Below, piece after piece: positions 40,737-49,364 of a stretch of 64,000 bases of DNA. Made by a program: the position numbers and the translations under genes. The notes under the pieces are model-generated. The model ran no database searches. It saw nothing but the letters and a program-made list of their open reading frames with translations, and was not told the origin of the DNA. Numbering within the stretch: the first letter of the stretch is position 1; every line of letters begins with the position of its first letter. Source of the DNA: Geobacillus kaustophilus. Lineage in GTDB: Bacteria > Bacillota > Bacilli > Bacillales > Anoxybacillaceae. The DNA is taken from NCBI RefSeq assembly GCF_000948285.1, contig NZ_JYBP01000003.1, positions 3,038,001-3,102,000 on the forward strand, written 5' to 3'.

Positions 40737-41747
40737 ATGATGAATCATACAAGAAAAACGGTGAAAAAGCGAAAGAAAAAAAAGCGGCTCCGCCGACTAT
40801 TTTTGCTTGTGTTTCTTCTTTTGCTCGGGGGTATCGGCGCCTTTGGCTACAATATTTACTCCGAGACGAAACAGGCGTCAAGCAAAATTTATCAAGCCCT
40901 CGATCCATCGGGTGAGCCGCCAAAGGATATTGAAATGCACAAAGATCCGTTTACCGTGCTGTTGGTTGGAGTGGAAAACCAGTACCACGACGAGGAGGGG
41001 CGGTCTGATGTCGTCATGTTGTTGACCGTCAATCCGAAAACGAACAAAGTGTATTTGTTGAGCATTCCGCGCGACACACGCGTTTACATTCCGAGCGAAG
41101 GGCGGAAAGACAAAATCACCCACTCCTACAGCCATGGAGGCATTCAATCAACGATTGCAGCCGTCAATGAGCTGATCGATGTTCCGATCGACTATTACGT
41201 GACGACTGATTTTGAAGGGTTCGAAAAAATCGTCGATTCCCTCGGCGGCATCACGGTGGACGTTCCGTTTACGTTCAAAGCCCAGCTGACAGGTTCGCTC
41301 AAATGGCATACGTTCCATAAGGGCAAAAAAGAGTTGAACGGCAATGAAGCGCTCGCCTATGTGCGCATGAGAAAATCGGACCCCCGCGGCGACTTTGGCC
41401 GAAACGAGCGGCAAAAACAAGTCATTCGCGCCATTATTGACAAAAGCACGTCCATCACCTCGCTGCCGAAGCTGGATGACGTCATCGCCGATTTAGGGGA
41501 TCATGTGCGGACGAACATTCCTCCGTCCGATTTGTTGTCGTTCATCTATGTCTATCAAAAAATGAAACACGCGGATGTAGAAAATTTGCATTTGAAAGGA
41601 TACGACGAAACGATCAACGGCGTGTACTACTACATCCCTGACGAGCAATCGGTCAGCTCAATCAATGAAACGCTGCGGCAAGCGCTCGAGACGTCCAACG
41701 CCTCCCTCACGCGCAGCGATTCACCATCCACACAAAGCCAAAATTAA
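40737..41747 (+). CDS. LytR-CpsA-Psr (LCP) glycopolymer ligase, TagU/LytR type
   Basis: 336 residues. A basic N-terminus is followed by one membrane helix (LFLLVFLLLLGGIGAFGYNI, about 21–41). The extracellular LCP domain has TVLLVGVENQYHDEEGRSDV (metal and lipid-phosphate contact), LLSIPRDTRVYIP, GGITVDVPFTFKA, LNGNEALAYVRMRKSDPRGD and FGRNERQKQVI. LCP enzymes transfer glycopolymers from undecaprenyl carriers to peptidoglycan. The SCWP cluster downstream is the likely source of substrate. Confidence 0.94.
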   Translation: MMNHTRKTVKKRKKKKRLRRLFLLVFLLLLGGIGAFGYNIYSETKQASSKIYQALDPSGEPPKDIEMHKDPFTVLLVGVENQYHDEEGRSDVVMLLTVNPKTNKVYLLSIPRDTRVYIPSEGRKDKITHSYSHGGIQSTIAAVNELIDVPIDYYVTTDFEGFEKIVDSLGGITVDVPFTFKAQLTGSLKWHTFHKGKKELNGNEALAYVRMRKSDPRGDFGRNERQKQVIRAIIDKSTSITSLPKLDDVIADLGDHVRTNIPPSDLLSFIYVYQKMKHADVENLHLKGYDETINGVYYYIPDEQSVSSINETLRQALETSNASLTRSDSPSTQSQN

Positions 41748-41759
41748 CGATCGCAGAGA

Positions 41760-41792
41760 AGGTGCTCCTAAAAGCAATGGGGCGCCTTTTTC
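41760..41792 (+). terminator. Terminator after the LCP gene
   Basis: AAGGTGCTCC and GGGGCGCCTT form a ten-pair stem (two wobbles) followed by TTT, just after the stop at 41747. Confidence 0.7.
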
Positions 41793-41914
41793 CATTTACA
41801 CCGTACATCATGCCGCAATGATGATGAAAGAACACAACCTTTCATGTCCTCTGCTTTTTTCTCTATTTTTCAACAAAACTTTTCATTTTTTCTCATAATA
41901 GGACTGAATTCGGG

Positions 41915-41943
41915 TTGGATAAAACGGCAAAATTCGCTATGAT
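41915..41943 (+). promoter_or_regulatory. Sigma-A promoter of the amidase operon
   Basis: TTGGAT (41915–41920), exactly 17 bases, TATGAT (41938–41943), 45 bases upstream of the start. Confidence 0.75.
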
Positions 41944-41987
41944 AGTATAGAAAACGCAAACTTGAGAAAAAAGGGGGGATCGAATCC

Positions 41988-44438
41988 TTGAAAAAAACGC
42001 TTCTTTCCGTCTTGTTGGCGATTTGCCCGCTATGGCCGTCAGCCGCCTTGGCCGCCGATGGAAGTCCGTCCTCATCCTTACCCACACTCATGGTCGCTGA
42101 GCATAACGCTTTGCTGAGGAGAGGAGCGACGGATTCCTATCAAGTCGTCGAATCCATTTCTGCTGGCCAACAAATAAAGGTAATCGACAAGTTCCAAAAC
42201 GCTGCTGGCGAAACGTGGTATCGCATCGAATACAAGGGCATCACGGGCTGGGCGCATGCAGACGACTTTTCTGAAGCGCACGTCTCTTCCGCCTTCCCTA
42301 AGGTGATGTTCGTCCAGCAAGACTCGTTGCTGAGAAGAGGGGCAACCGATTCATATCGGGCCGTTGGTTCGATTCCCGCTGGCCGACAAGTGAAAGTCAT
42401 AGACGAGTTTCAAAACGCCTATAGTGAAACGTGGTATCGCATTGAGTCCAAAGGCATCACAGGTTGGGCGCGTTCGAACCGCTTTTCCAACCAACCGCCT
42501 TCTATGCTCGTCGGAAAGCAGGCGGTGATCGCCGCCAACGACATCGCGATGCGCAAGGGGGCATCCCCTTACTATCCGGCCGTCAAAACACTGTCTAACG
42601 GCGATGTCGTCTCCATCATTGCCGAGTTCACCAATTCACTCGGGGAACAGTATGTGCGTGTGGAATGGGCGGGAGTCAAAGGATGGGTGAAAACGGAGCA
42701 GATCTACATACCAGAACAGCTTCCGACACTTTTGCCGACATTCATGAACGTTGTGCAGTCCTCGCCGGTTCACCGCGGGGCGAGCGTCCATTACCGCGCC
42801 GTCGCCACAGTGGCACGCGGACAAACCGTCAAAGTGATTGACCTATTCGTGACAGGCAACCGGGAACTTTGGTATCGCGTCGACCTTGGACATATTCGCG
42901 GATGGGTGTCGGAAAAAGTGTTGACGATGTCATCAACCATTTCGGTTCCAAGCGGTGTCTCGGATACATCCAGCATCTCAAGCCAGCCGCTGACGGTCAG
43001 CGTGTCGGTCGCCAATGTGCGTGAGGCCCCATCCTTGAAGGCGAAAGTCGTCACCCAACTGAAAAAGGGAACCAAACTGAACAGCCTGTCAAGCGCCAAA
43101 GATGCGTCGGGAGCGCTTTGGTACAAAGTGTCCCTCAATGGAAAAACGCTCGGCTGGGTGCACGAGACGGTCGTAACCAAAACCAGTCCTTCTTCCCCGG
43201 AAAGCCAAAAGAAACAAAAGCGGGTAACAACCGCCAATGCAGTGCTGTTTGCCGAACCTTCGTTGAGCGCCGCCATCGTTGAGCGGGTGGCGAAAAACGA
43301 AACGGTCACCATTCAACAGACGGCAGCCGCCTCCCCGTTCGACTGGGTGCAAGTGACATCTTCGTCGGGAAAAACAGGATGGATGCCGGCGTTTGAAATG
43401 AATGAAACACCATCGTACGTGTACGTCAAACAAGCCAACACCCCGTTGCGCCGCGGCGCTTCCTCGGGCTATCGGGCCGTGAAGACGCTGCAAGCGAATG
43501 AACGGCTTTCCGTCCTTTACGAGTACAACGGTTGGCTGAATGTCGAAACATCCAATGGCGTCCGCGGATGGGTTGAGAAGACGGACACATCTACCGTCGC
43601 TTTAAACAGTTTAGTCGAACCAACATTCTCGATCACGAACGGAGATGCGTATGTCACGTGGAAAAAAACGTCAAACTTTCGCGTGTCTTATACGCTCCTT
43701 CCTGGGAACCGCCTAAAAGTGACCGGCTCGTTTTCCTACGCTGAAGTCCCGTCGACCGACATTCCAGGCATACAAACTGTTGAGTGGAACGGCAGTAGCC
43801 TGCTCATCACCTTTGAACCGGGGTACACGTTCACCCTTCGCCATTACAGCGACCGATTGGCGCTGAAAATTCTCGAGACCGGGCTCAAGGGCAAAAAAAT
43901 CATCATTGACGCAGGGCATGGGGCGCACGACACGGGGGCGATCGGCCCTGGCGGCACGCGGGAAAAAGATATTACTCTCGACACCGCCTTATTGCTAAAA
44001 GAAGAATTGGAGCGGGCCGGAGCGATCGTGAAATTGACGCGAAGCACCGACATCTTTTTGGAGCTGTCGGAACGGACATGGATCGCCAACAGTTCCGACT
44101 ACGACGCCTTTATCAGCATTCACGCCGACTCGTACTCGCGGACATCCCGCGGAACGACAACGTACTACAACGTATCGAGCAACTTCAACGGGCCAAAAAG
44201 CGAGCAGTTGGCCGCCATCGTGCAAAAACATCTTGTCCAACAGCTCGGAACATATGACCGCGGCCATAAAACGCAAGACTTTTACGTCAACCGGAAAAAC
44301 GAGCTGCCGAGCATTCTCGTTGAGCTTGCCTTCATCTCCAATCCGAATGAAGAGGCGCTGCTGAGGACGAAAGCGTTCCGCCAAAAAGCGGCCGTCGGCA
44401 TTCGTGAGGGGTTGGAAGAATACTTCAGCCAATTCTAG
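41988..44438 (+). CDS. N-acetylmuramoyl-L-alanine amidase with seven SH3b repeats
   Basis: 816 residues, TTG start after GGGGGG. A signal peptide (MKKTLLSVLLAICPLWPSAA) ends at ALAADG. Seven bacterial SH3 repeats follow (about residues 30–550), several with the LLRRGATDSY or LRRGASSGYR motif and closing GW. An AMIN-like strand domain (about 550–632) precedes the Amidase_3 domain (637–816), whose zinc ligands and catalytic Glu are His644 (DAGHG), Glu659 (REKD), His712 (SIHAD) and Glu779 (VELAF). It cleaves peptide stems from glycan strands. The place in the order matches lytC in B. subtilis, but the wall-binding repeats differ. Confidence 0.93.
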   Translation: MKKTLLSVLLAICPLWPSAALAADGSPSSSLPTLMVAEHNALLRRGATDSYQVVESISAGQQIKVIDKFQNAAGETWYRIEYKGITGWAHADDFSEAHVSSAFPKVMFVQQDSLLRRGATDSYRAVGSIPAGRQVKVIDEFQNAYSETWYRIESKGITGWARSNRFSNQPPSMLVGKQAVIAANDIAMRKGASPYYPAVKTLSNGDVVSIIAEFTNSLGEQYVRVEWAGVKGWVKTEQIYIPEQLPTLLPTFMNVVQSSPVHRGASVHYRAVATVARGQTVKVIDLFVTGNRELWYRVDLGHIRGWVSEKVLTMSSTISVPSGVSDTSSISSQPLTVSVSVANVREAPSLKAKVVTQLKKGTKLNSLSSAKDASGALWYKVSLNGKTLGWVHETVVTKTSPSSPESQKKQKRVTTANAVLFAEPSLSAAIVERVAKNETVTIQQTAAASPFDWVQVTSSSGKTGWMPAFEMNETPSYVYVKQANTPLRRGASSGYRAVKTLQANERLSVLYEYNGWLNVETSNGVRGWVEKTDTSTVALNSLVEPTFSITNGDAYVTWKKTSNFRVSYTLLPGNRLKVTGSFSYAEVPSTDIPGIQTVEWNGSSLLITFEPGYTFTLRHYSDRLALKILETGLKGKKIIIDAGHGAHDTGAIGPGGTREKDITLDTALLLKEELERAGAIVKLTRSTDIFLELSERTWIANSSDYDAFISIHADSYSRTSRGTTTYYNVSSNFNGPKSEQLAAIVQKHLVQQLGTYDRGHKTQDFYVNRKNELPSILVELAFISNPNEEALLRTKAFRQKAAVGIREGLEEYFSQF

Positions 44439-44451
44439 TATGTTCGCTTTT

Positions 44452-44620
44452 GGAGAATAATAGCATTAGAAGGCCGGTGATTGAACGGATATAAACTTTT
44501 CCAACGGTGTTTCTCAAACTGAGAGACCTTGCAACATCGCATTTTCATTTCTTGCGATTCCTCATGAATCGAGCGAATCCGTTGTTTTTCACCGGCCTCT
44601 TAGGAAAGCTATTATTCTCC
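44452..44620. repeat. Palindromic element between the amidase and SH3 genes
   Basis: The ends GGAGAATAATAGC (44452–44464) and its complement (44608–44620) are perfect inverted repeats; GGCCGGTGA near each end and ACGGAT pair further in. The interior is related, with decay, to the 3' end of the small gene at 4791–4964 (shared AGAAGGC[C/G]GGTGATT and TCAAA[C/T]TGAGA). It may be a miniature mobile element or an accessory remnant between inverted repeats. Confidence 0.6.
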
Positions 44621-44660
44621 TTATCTTTCCATCATCAAAAAAACGGGGGAGATGAACACG

Positions 44661-45335
44661 ATGAAACGAAAAGCCAAATGGGCCGTCGCCGCCAGCTTGG
44701 CGGTCGGGATAACGACAGGCGCCCTCTTGTTTACGCCGTCGGCGATGAAAGCGTCGGAAGAAGTCGTGTTAGCGAGCGTCGACTGGGTGACTTCCCAGCT
44801 GAATCCGATGAAAAATGAAATTGCAGACTTAAAAGCGCAGCTGGCCGCCCAGCAGCAACAAATCCAAGAGCTCAAGCAACAGCTCGCCAGCCGGCCGACT
44901 TCGCCCCCGCTTCCTTCCGTCGTCTATGTGGTAAAAAACAATGCGGCTATCCGCAGCGGGGCCTCAACGAACTACCGCATCATCGCTTATAAACAAGCAG
45001 GCGCTTCGCTGCAAGTTGTCGGGTCGCACGTCTCTTCCCAAGGGCTATGGTACAACGTCGCCCTCTCATCATCGTTGAAAGGCTGGATTTATTCAGGCGA
45101 TGTCTCAACATCCGCCGTCAGCAGCGACAACACCAAGCACGTCATCGCCACGGCCGCAGTCAATATTCGAAAAGGAGCATCAACCTCCTACCCCATTGTG
45201 ACGACGGTTCCGAAGGGGACACAAATGACCTATATCCAGCCGTTTACCAACAGCAAAGGAGAAAAATGGTACAACGTACAGCTCTCTGACGGGCGGCGGG
45301 GCTGGATGGCCGCTGAGTTCGGTGAGGTGAAGTAG
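44661..45335 (+). CDS. Secreted SH3b-domain protein with coiled coil
   Basis: 224 residues from MKRKAKWAVAASLAVGITTG (GGGAG nine bases before the ATG at 44661). An N-terminal hydrophobic export segment is followed by a coiled coil (PMKNEIADLKAQLAAQQQQI QELKQQL, about 55–82). Two SH3b repeats end the protein: VYVVKNNAAIRSGASTNYRI and HVIATAAVNIRKGASTSYPI, each with a GW. It probably binds the cell wall and may recruit partners. It is followed three bases later by the SpoIID/LytB gene. I know no specific function. Confidence 0.8.
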   Translation: MKRKAKWAVAASLAVGITTGALLFTPSAMKASEEVVLASVDWVTSQLNPMKNEIADLKAQLAAQQQQIQELKQQLASRPTSPPLPSVVYVVKNNAAIRSGASTNYRIIAYKQAGASLQVVGSHVSSQGLWYNVALSSSLKGWIYSGDVSTSAVSSDNTKHVIATAAVNIRKGASTSYPIVTTVPKGTQMTYIQPFTNSKGEKWYNVQLSDGRRGWMAAEFGEVK

Positions 45336-45338
45336 ACG

Positions 45339-46670
45339 GTGAAAAAACTAATATGGTTGGCCGTCGGCCTGTTTCTTCTCATCGCCTCTCCTTCCGCCTC
45401 GAACGCCGCTGGGGTGAAAACGTACAACAATCCGGTACAAGTCCTGTTATACAAAGGGGCATCGGTGACAGTGACCGTCACCGGAAACTATCAAATCGTC
45501 AATAAACAGACGTTGACGATCACCCCGTTGGCGAGCGGGACAAGCTTGGTGTTTCGTGCTTCCTCTTCGACTGTGTTGGTCACATACAATGGAAAAACTG
45601 ACTTTTCGAGCACCGGATTCACCATTCAAGAAACGATCGGCGCTGCGCCGTTGTCGCTTGTGAAAGTGAATCAAACCCGCTACCGCGGCAGCGTCGACAT
45701 TCGCCTGCAAAACGGCGCCGTGTCTGTCACGAATATTTTAGATATGGAGGATTACTTAAAAGGAGTCGTGCCGAGCGAGATGCCTGCCTCTTGGCCGCTT
45801 GAGGCGCTGAAGGCGCAAGCCATTGCCGCTAGAAACTATGCATACAAGCATAAAACAAGCTTGACGACCAACCCAAACACGCAAACGTACAAAGGATATG
45901 ACGGCGAATCTTCTCGATCGAACGAGGCGGTCGAAGCGACAAGAGGACTGTATCTCAAATATAACGGCAATGTCATCGAAACGTATTACCACTCGACAAG
46001 CGGCGGCAAAACCGCCAATGTAAGCGACGTCTGGAACTCGTCGCAAACCGCCTACCCATATTTGGCGAGCGTCGATGACCCGTATGAATCGTCGCCATAC
46101 AGCCGTTGGTCATTCACCTTCTCGCCGGACGCCCTTTTGCGCTCGTTCGGGATGACGAATCCGTCAACCGTCTTATACGATGTTTCCATTGCTAAAACAG
46201 GGGCTAATGGTGAAGTGAGCGCCGTGACGATCGAGACGTCGGAAGGAACGAAAACGATCAAAGGAAACGAGACAACGATCCGCAAGCTGTTTCCGCTAGA
46301 GAGCAATCAATTTTACGGCATCTTGCCGTCTAACTGGTTTGACATTCAGGTAGAGAAAAACGGTCCGTCGGTGTCGATTCAAACGGTCAATGGCAATATC
46401 GCCGCTTCCTCCTTGTCGTCCTACTCCGTTCAAACGGGGAACGGAACGATTTCACTTGCCAACGTCGGAGAAATAAAAGTGCAAACAACCGCCGGAATCA
46501 CGCCGCTTTCCTCTTCGCCGTCAGGGGTTCGCTCGATCGTCGTCACGGGAAAAGGATGGGGGCACCGAATCGGCATGAGCCAATACGGAGCGAAAGCGTT
46601 CGCCGAGCGCGGATGGACAGCGGAACAAATTTTAGAGCATTACTATCGCGGAGCGGAAGTCTCGTTCTAA
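45339..46670 (+). CDS. SpoIID/LytB domain protein (amidase enhancer-like)
   Basis: 443 residues, GTG start after GAGGTG; signal peptide KKLIWLAVGLFLLIASPSAS. The SpoIID/LytB domain shows YRGSVDIRLQNGAVSVTNIL, MEDYLKGVVPSEMPASWPLE, ALKAQAIAARNYAYKHK, YHSTSGGKTANVSDVW and GKGWGHRIGMSQYGAKAFAE. SpoIID is a lytic transglycosylase; LytB stimulates the LytC amidase. Together with the amidase and SH3 protein it forms a wall-remodelling operon in the place of B. subtilis lytABC. Confidence 0.92.
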   Translation: MKKLIWLAVGLFLLIASPSASNAAGVKTYNNPVQVLLYKGASVTVTVTGNYQIVNKQTLTITPLASGTSLVFRASSSTVLVTYNGKTDFSSTGFTIQETIGAAPLSLVKVNQTRYRGSVDIRLQNGAVSVTNILDMEDYLKGVVPSEMPASWPLEALKAQAIAARNYAYKHKTSLTTNPNTQTYKGYDGESSRSNEAVEATRGLYLKYNGNVIETYYHSTSGGKTANVSDVWNSSQTAYPYLASVDDPYESSPYSRWSFTFSPDALLRSFGMTNPSTVLYDVSIAKTGANGEVSAVTIETSEGTKTIKGNETTIRKLFPLESNQFYGILPSNWFDIQVEKNGPSVSIQTVNGNIAASSLSSYSVQTGNGTISLANVGEIKVQTTAGITPLSSSPSGVRSIVVTGKGWGHRIGMSQYGAKAFAERGWTAEQILEHYYRGAEVSF

Positions 46671-46740
46671 CGAAAGCGTGACAGTTGTGAAGGAACCTAT
46701 CATTCCAATAGAAACATGACCGGCCATGTTCAAATGAAGA

Positions 46741-46780
46741 AAAGGGTATCCTGCTTGTGAGCCGGACACCCTTTTCTTTT
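46741..46780. terminator. Bidirectional terminator between the wall-lysis operon and the SCWP cluster
   Basis: AAAAGGGTATCCTGC and GCCGGACACCCTTTT form a long imperfect stem followed by CTTTTTT, between convergent genes. Confidence 0.85.
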
Positions 46781-48037
46781 TTATCTTTCTGCCTGGCAAA
46801 CGGGTTCGTGTTCCGTTTCCTCTCCAAGCGCGCGAAGCAAATCGTCGACAATGCGGCTCCATGAATATTGCTCCACCACCAACTTGCGCCCGTTTTCCGC
46901 CATCTTCTCGTATTCCTCTCTCGGAAGACGAAGCAGCTCGATGACCGCCGCGGCGATCTGTTCGGGATTTTCTGGCGGAGCGATTTTTCCGCAATGGTAC
47001 GTTTCTAAAATCGCTGCGCTCTCTCCTTCCCCGCAATACAGCACCGGGGTCCCGGTGGCGATCGCCGGGAAAATTTTCGAAGGCCTTGCTCCTTTAAACA
47101 AATCGATGTTGCGCAGGGAAACGATGCTGTAGTCGGTGATTGAGAAAATCTCCGGCATCTTCTCAACCGGAACCGATCCATAAAACGTCACGTTGTCAAG
47201 ACCGAGCTCTTCTTTTAACGCCATCAGCTTTTCCCGTTCCTGGCCGTCGCCGACAAACAGGAAATGCACCCGCTCCTCTTTCTCCTTGACAATGGCCGCC
47301 GCCCGCAGCACCGAATCGAGTCCTTGGGCGTATCCCATCGTTCCGGCGTACGTAAAGACGACTTTTCCTTCGATCCCCAGCTCCGCAAGCAGCTCCTTGC
47401 TTTTCGGCAGCGGGCGAAATACGTCCGTGTTGACGCCGTTCGGCAATAAAAAGACGTCCTCTGGCGCCTTCCCTTGCTCAATCATATAATCGCGAATGCC
47501 TTCCGTCGCAGCGGCGATTTTCCATGCCTTCCGGTATAAAAACAGTTCGAGCCATCTCGCCATTCGGATGAACAGTCGATTTTTCAAAATGCCAAGCTCA
47601 ACGGCCGATTCCGGCCAAATATCAGCGACGTTGAAGACAAACTTCGCCCGCTTCAACTTCGCGCCCATGTACCCAGTGATCCCTAAAAACAACGGCGGAG
47701 AATTGCAAATGATCACGTCCGTCGGCTTCGCTTTCACAAGCAGCGAATAAAACGAGCTGAACGTAAACGAAAAATACGAAGCGAGCCGTTTCCAAAAGCT
47801 CCCCTTCGGCGACGGATAAATCCATGTCCGATGAACAGGAATGCCGTCCCATTGTTCGAACAAATAAAACAGGCCGCGGTATGGCTCCGGGATGACGCCG
47901 TGCGGATGATGCGGGAACGCCGTAAGCACTTCCACTTGATGCCCCCGTTTGATCAGCTCTTTGCTCACCTCATACACACGAATTTGCGGTGCGCCTCTTT
48001 CCGGCGGGAAGTGTTGGCATAAGTAAATGATCCTCAT
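46781..48037 (-). CDS. Glycosyltransferase family 4 (WbuB-like)
   Basis: 418 residues from MRIIYLCQHFPPERGAPQIR; GGAGCGGG is upstream of the ATG at 48037. Acceptor-side motifs are HPHGVIPEPYRGLFYLFEQW and RAKFVFNVADIWPESAVELG. Donor-side motifs are VVFTYAGTMGYAQGLDSVLR and GARPSKIFPAIATGTPVLYC. This is the WbuB class of GT4 enzymes, often transferring N-acetylated amino sugars. Its ATG overlaps the stop of the small upstream gene. It is the last gene of the SCWP operon. Confidence 0.9.
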   Translation of the reverse strand: MRIIYLCQHFPPERGAPQIRVYEVSKELIKRGHQVEVLTAFPHHPHGVIPEPYRGLFYLFEQWDGIPVHRTWIYPSPKGSFWKRLASYFSFTFSSFYSLLVKAKPTDVIICNSPPLFLGITGYMGAKLKRAKFVFNVADIWPESAVELGILKNRLFIRMARWLELFLYRKAWKIAAATEGIRDYMIEQGKAPEDVFLLPNGVNTDVFRPLPKSKELLAELGIEGKVVFTYAGTMGYAQGLDSVLRAAAIVKEKEERVHFLFVGDGQEREKLMALKEELGLDNVTFYGSVPVEKMPEIFSITDYSIVSLRNIDLFKGARPSKIFPAIATGTPVLYCGEGESAAILETYHCGKIAPPENPEQIAAAVIELLRLPREEYEKMAENGRKLVVEQYSWSRIVDDLLRALGEETEHEPVCQAER

Positions 48038-48285
48038 AGCCCGCTCCACACCGCTTTCCTTCCGAACCGCAAACACGCGTGCCAAAAGGGGAGCGCAAAC
48101 GAAGCAGGGAAAGAAGCAAATGCTTCATCGACACCGTGCCGATGTCCGCGGATGGATAAGCGTTGCCGTGAATCGATGGCCATCACAACCTTGCCAGCGT
48201 CCGGCCGCCGGTTTTCCAGCTTAGCCTCCGCCGGCGACAAGCGGGCGCCCATCGCGGCGGCCGATATGACGGTTTGGTTCCTCAT
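48034..48285 (-). CDS. Small unknown protein coupled between two glycosyltransferases
   Basis: 83 residues: MRNQTVISAAAMGARLSPAE … RFGRKAVWSGL. No family recognised. It starts in a TGATG overlap with the upstream glycosyltransferase stop, after GGAGGG, and ends in an ATGA overlap with the downstream one. Both couplings suggest that it is translated. The composition is basic and compact, and the N-terminus faintly recalls a nucleotidyltransferase loop, which is not enough to name it. It could instead be a remnant of a longer gene. Confidence 0.5.
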   Translation of the reverse strand: MRNQTVISAAAMGARLSPAEAKLENRRPDAGKVVMAIDSRQRLSIRGHRHGVDEAFASFPASFALPFWHACLRFGRKAVWSGL

Positions 48286-49364
48286 CAACTCCCTCCACCG
48301 CCTTTCAACGTTTGTTCATACAATCGGATCATGCGCATCGCATTTTCTGTCCACTCATAATGTTCATGGACATGGCGGACGCCGTTCTCTCCCATTCGTT
48401 CTCGCAGCCCCTCATCAAGCAGCAGCCGTTCGAGCGCCTCCGCCAGCTTCTCTGGAGCGTTTTTCGGCACGATCAGCCCCGTCGTTCCTTCACGGACAAC
48501 TTCCGGCAGCCCGCCAACGTTGGAGACGACAACGGGGACGCCGCACGCCATCGCCTCGACGGCGGCAACGCCAAAACTTTCGCTGTCTTCCGTCGAAGGC
48601 ACGGCGAAAATGTCCATTTGGTTGATATACACAGGCACTTGTTCGTTTGGGACTTTGCCGGCAAACGTCGTCACCGATTGGATGCCGAGGCAGGCGCACA
48701 GCTCCTCGTATTCGCTCCGCTGCGGTCCATCGCCGACGATCAACAGCTCCGTTTGCGGATGGCGCTCATGCACGATGGCAAAGGCCTGGATCAAATCAGC
48801 GATTCCGTACTTGTCGGAAAGGGCCTTCACCGTGCCGATCGTCACTATCCGCTTCGGTTGTTTTGGCAACGGTTTGAAGCGGGTGACATCGACCCCAAAC
48901 GGCGTTACTTCGATCGGTTTGTCCGTATACTTTCCCGTTTCTTTCGCCATCACATGGCTTGTCGAACAAATGACATCAGCTTTCCGCAACGTATATTCCA
49001 GCATCCGCCGGTTCCAGCGGTTGGCGTTTGGAAACTGGTACACGTCGCGCCCCCAGACGGAGACGTAAAACGGGTGGTACCCCGCAAGCGCCCCGATCAA
49101 CCCATAGCTTGAGGCGTAATGGGCGTGCAAAATATCGGGCTGAAACGAGGCGAGCAGCCGCTTTAACGAAAACACCGTGGAAAAATACGACAACTTCCCC
49201 GGCAGCCATTTCGGCAGCACGACCGTCTCGACTTCTTTCGCTTGTTCCGGCCCGTAATGGTCTTTGAACGTGACGACTTTCACATCGATGCCTTGCGTTT
49301 GGTAAAAGCGGGCCCACTTATGCGTATGGATCGATTTGCTTGGAGCCAATAAGGCAATTTTCAT
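48285..49364 (-). CDS. Glycosyltransferase family 4
   Basis: 359 residues from MKIALLAPSKSIHTHKWARF; the ATG overlaps the stop of the upstream gene (ATGA), so the open frame beyond 49364 is ignored. The motifs FQPDILHAHYASSYGLIGAL, PFGVDVTRFKPLPKQPKRIV, KYGIADLIQAFAIVHERHPQ and SFGVAAVEAMACGVPVVVSN define a GT-B retaining enzyme with EX7E. The donor is unknown. It is one of three glycosyltransferases building the cell-wall polymer repeat. Confidence 0.9.
   Translation of the reverse strand: MKIALLAPSKSIHTHKWARFYQTQGIDVKVVTFKDHYGPEQAKEVETVVLPKWLPGKLSYFSTVFSLKRLLASFQPDILHAHYASSYGLIGALAGYHPFYVSVWGRDVYQFPNANRWNRRMLEYTLRKADVICSTSHVMAKETGKYTDKPIEVTPFGVDVTRFKPLPKQPKRIVTIGTVKALSDKYGIADLIQAFAIVHERHPQTELLIVGDGPQRSEYEELCACLGIQSVTTFAGKVPNEQVPVYINQMDIFAVPSTEDSESFGVAAVEAMACGVPVVVSNVGGLPEVVREGTTGLIVPKNAPEKLAEALERLLLDEGLRERMGENGVRHVHEHYEWTENAMRMIRLYEQTLKGGGGS

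Noticed and set aside
41988..43600. Repeated sequence in the amidase gene considered as a possible CRISPR or tandem DNA repeat
   Set aside because: The similarity is at protein level (seven SH3b domains of about 65–75 residues) with diverged DNA; there are no constant repeats and spacers.
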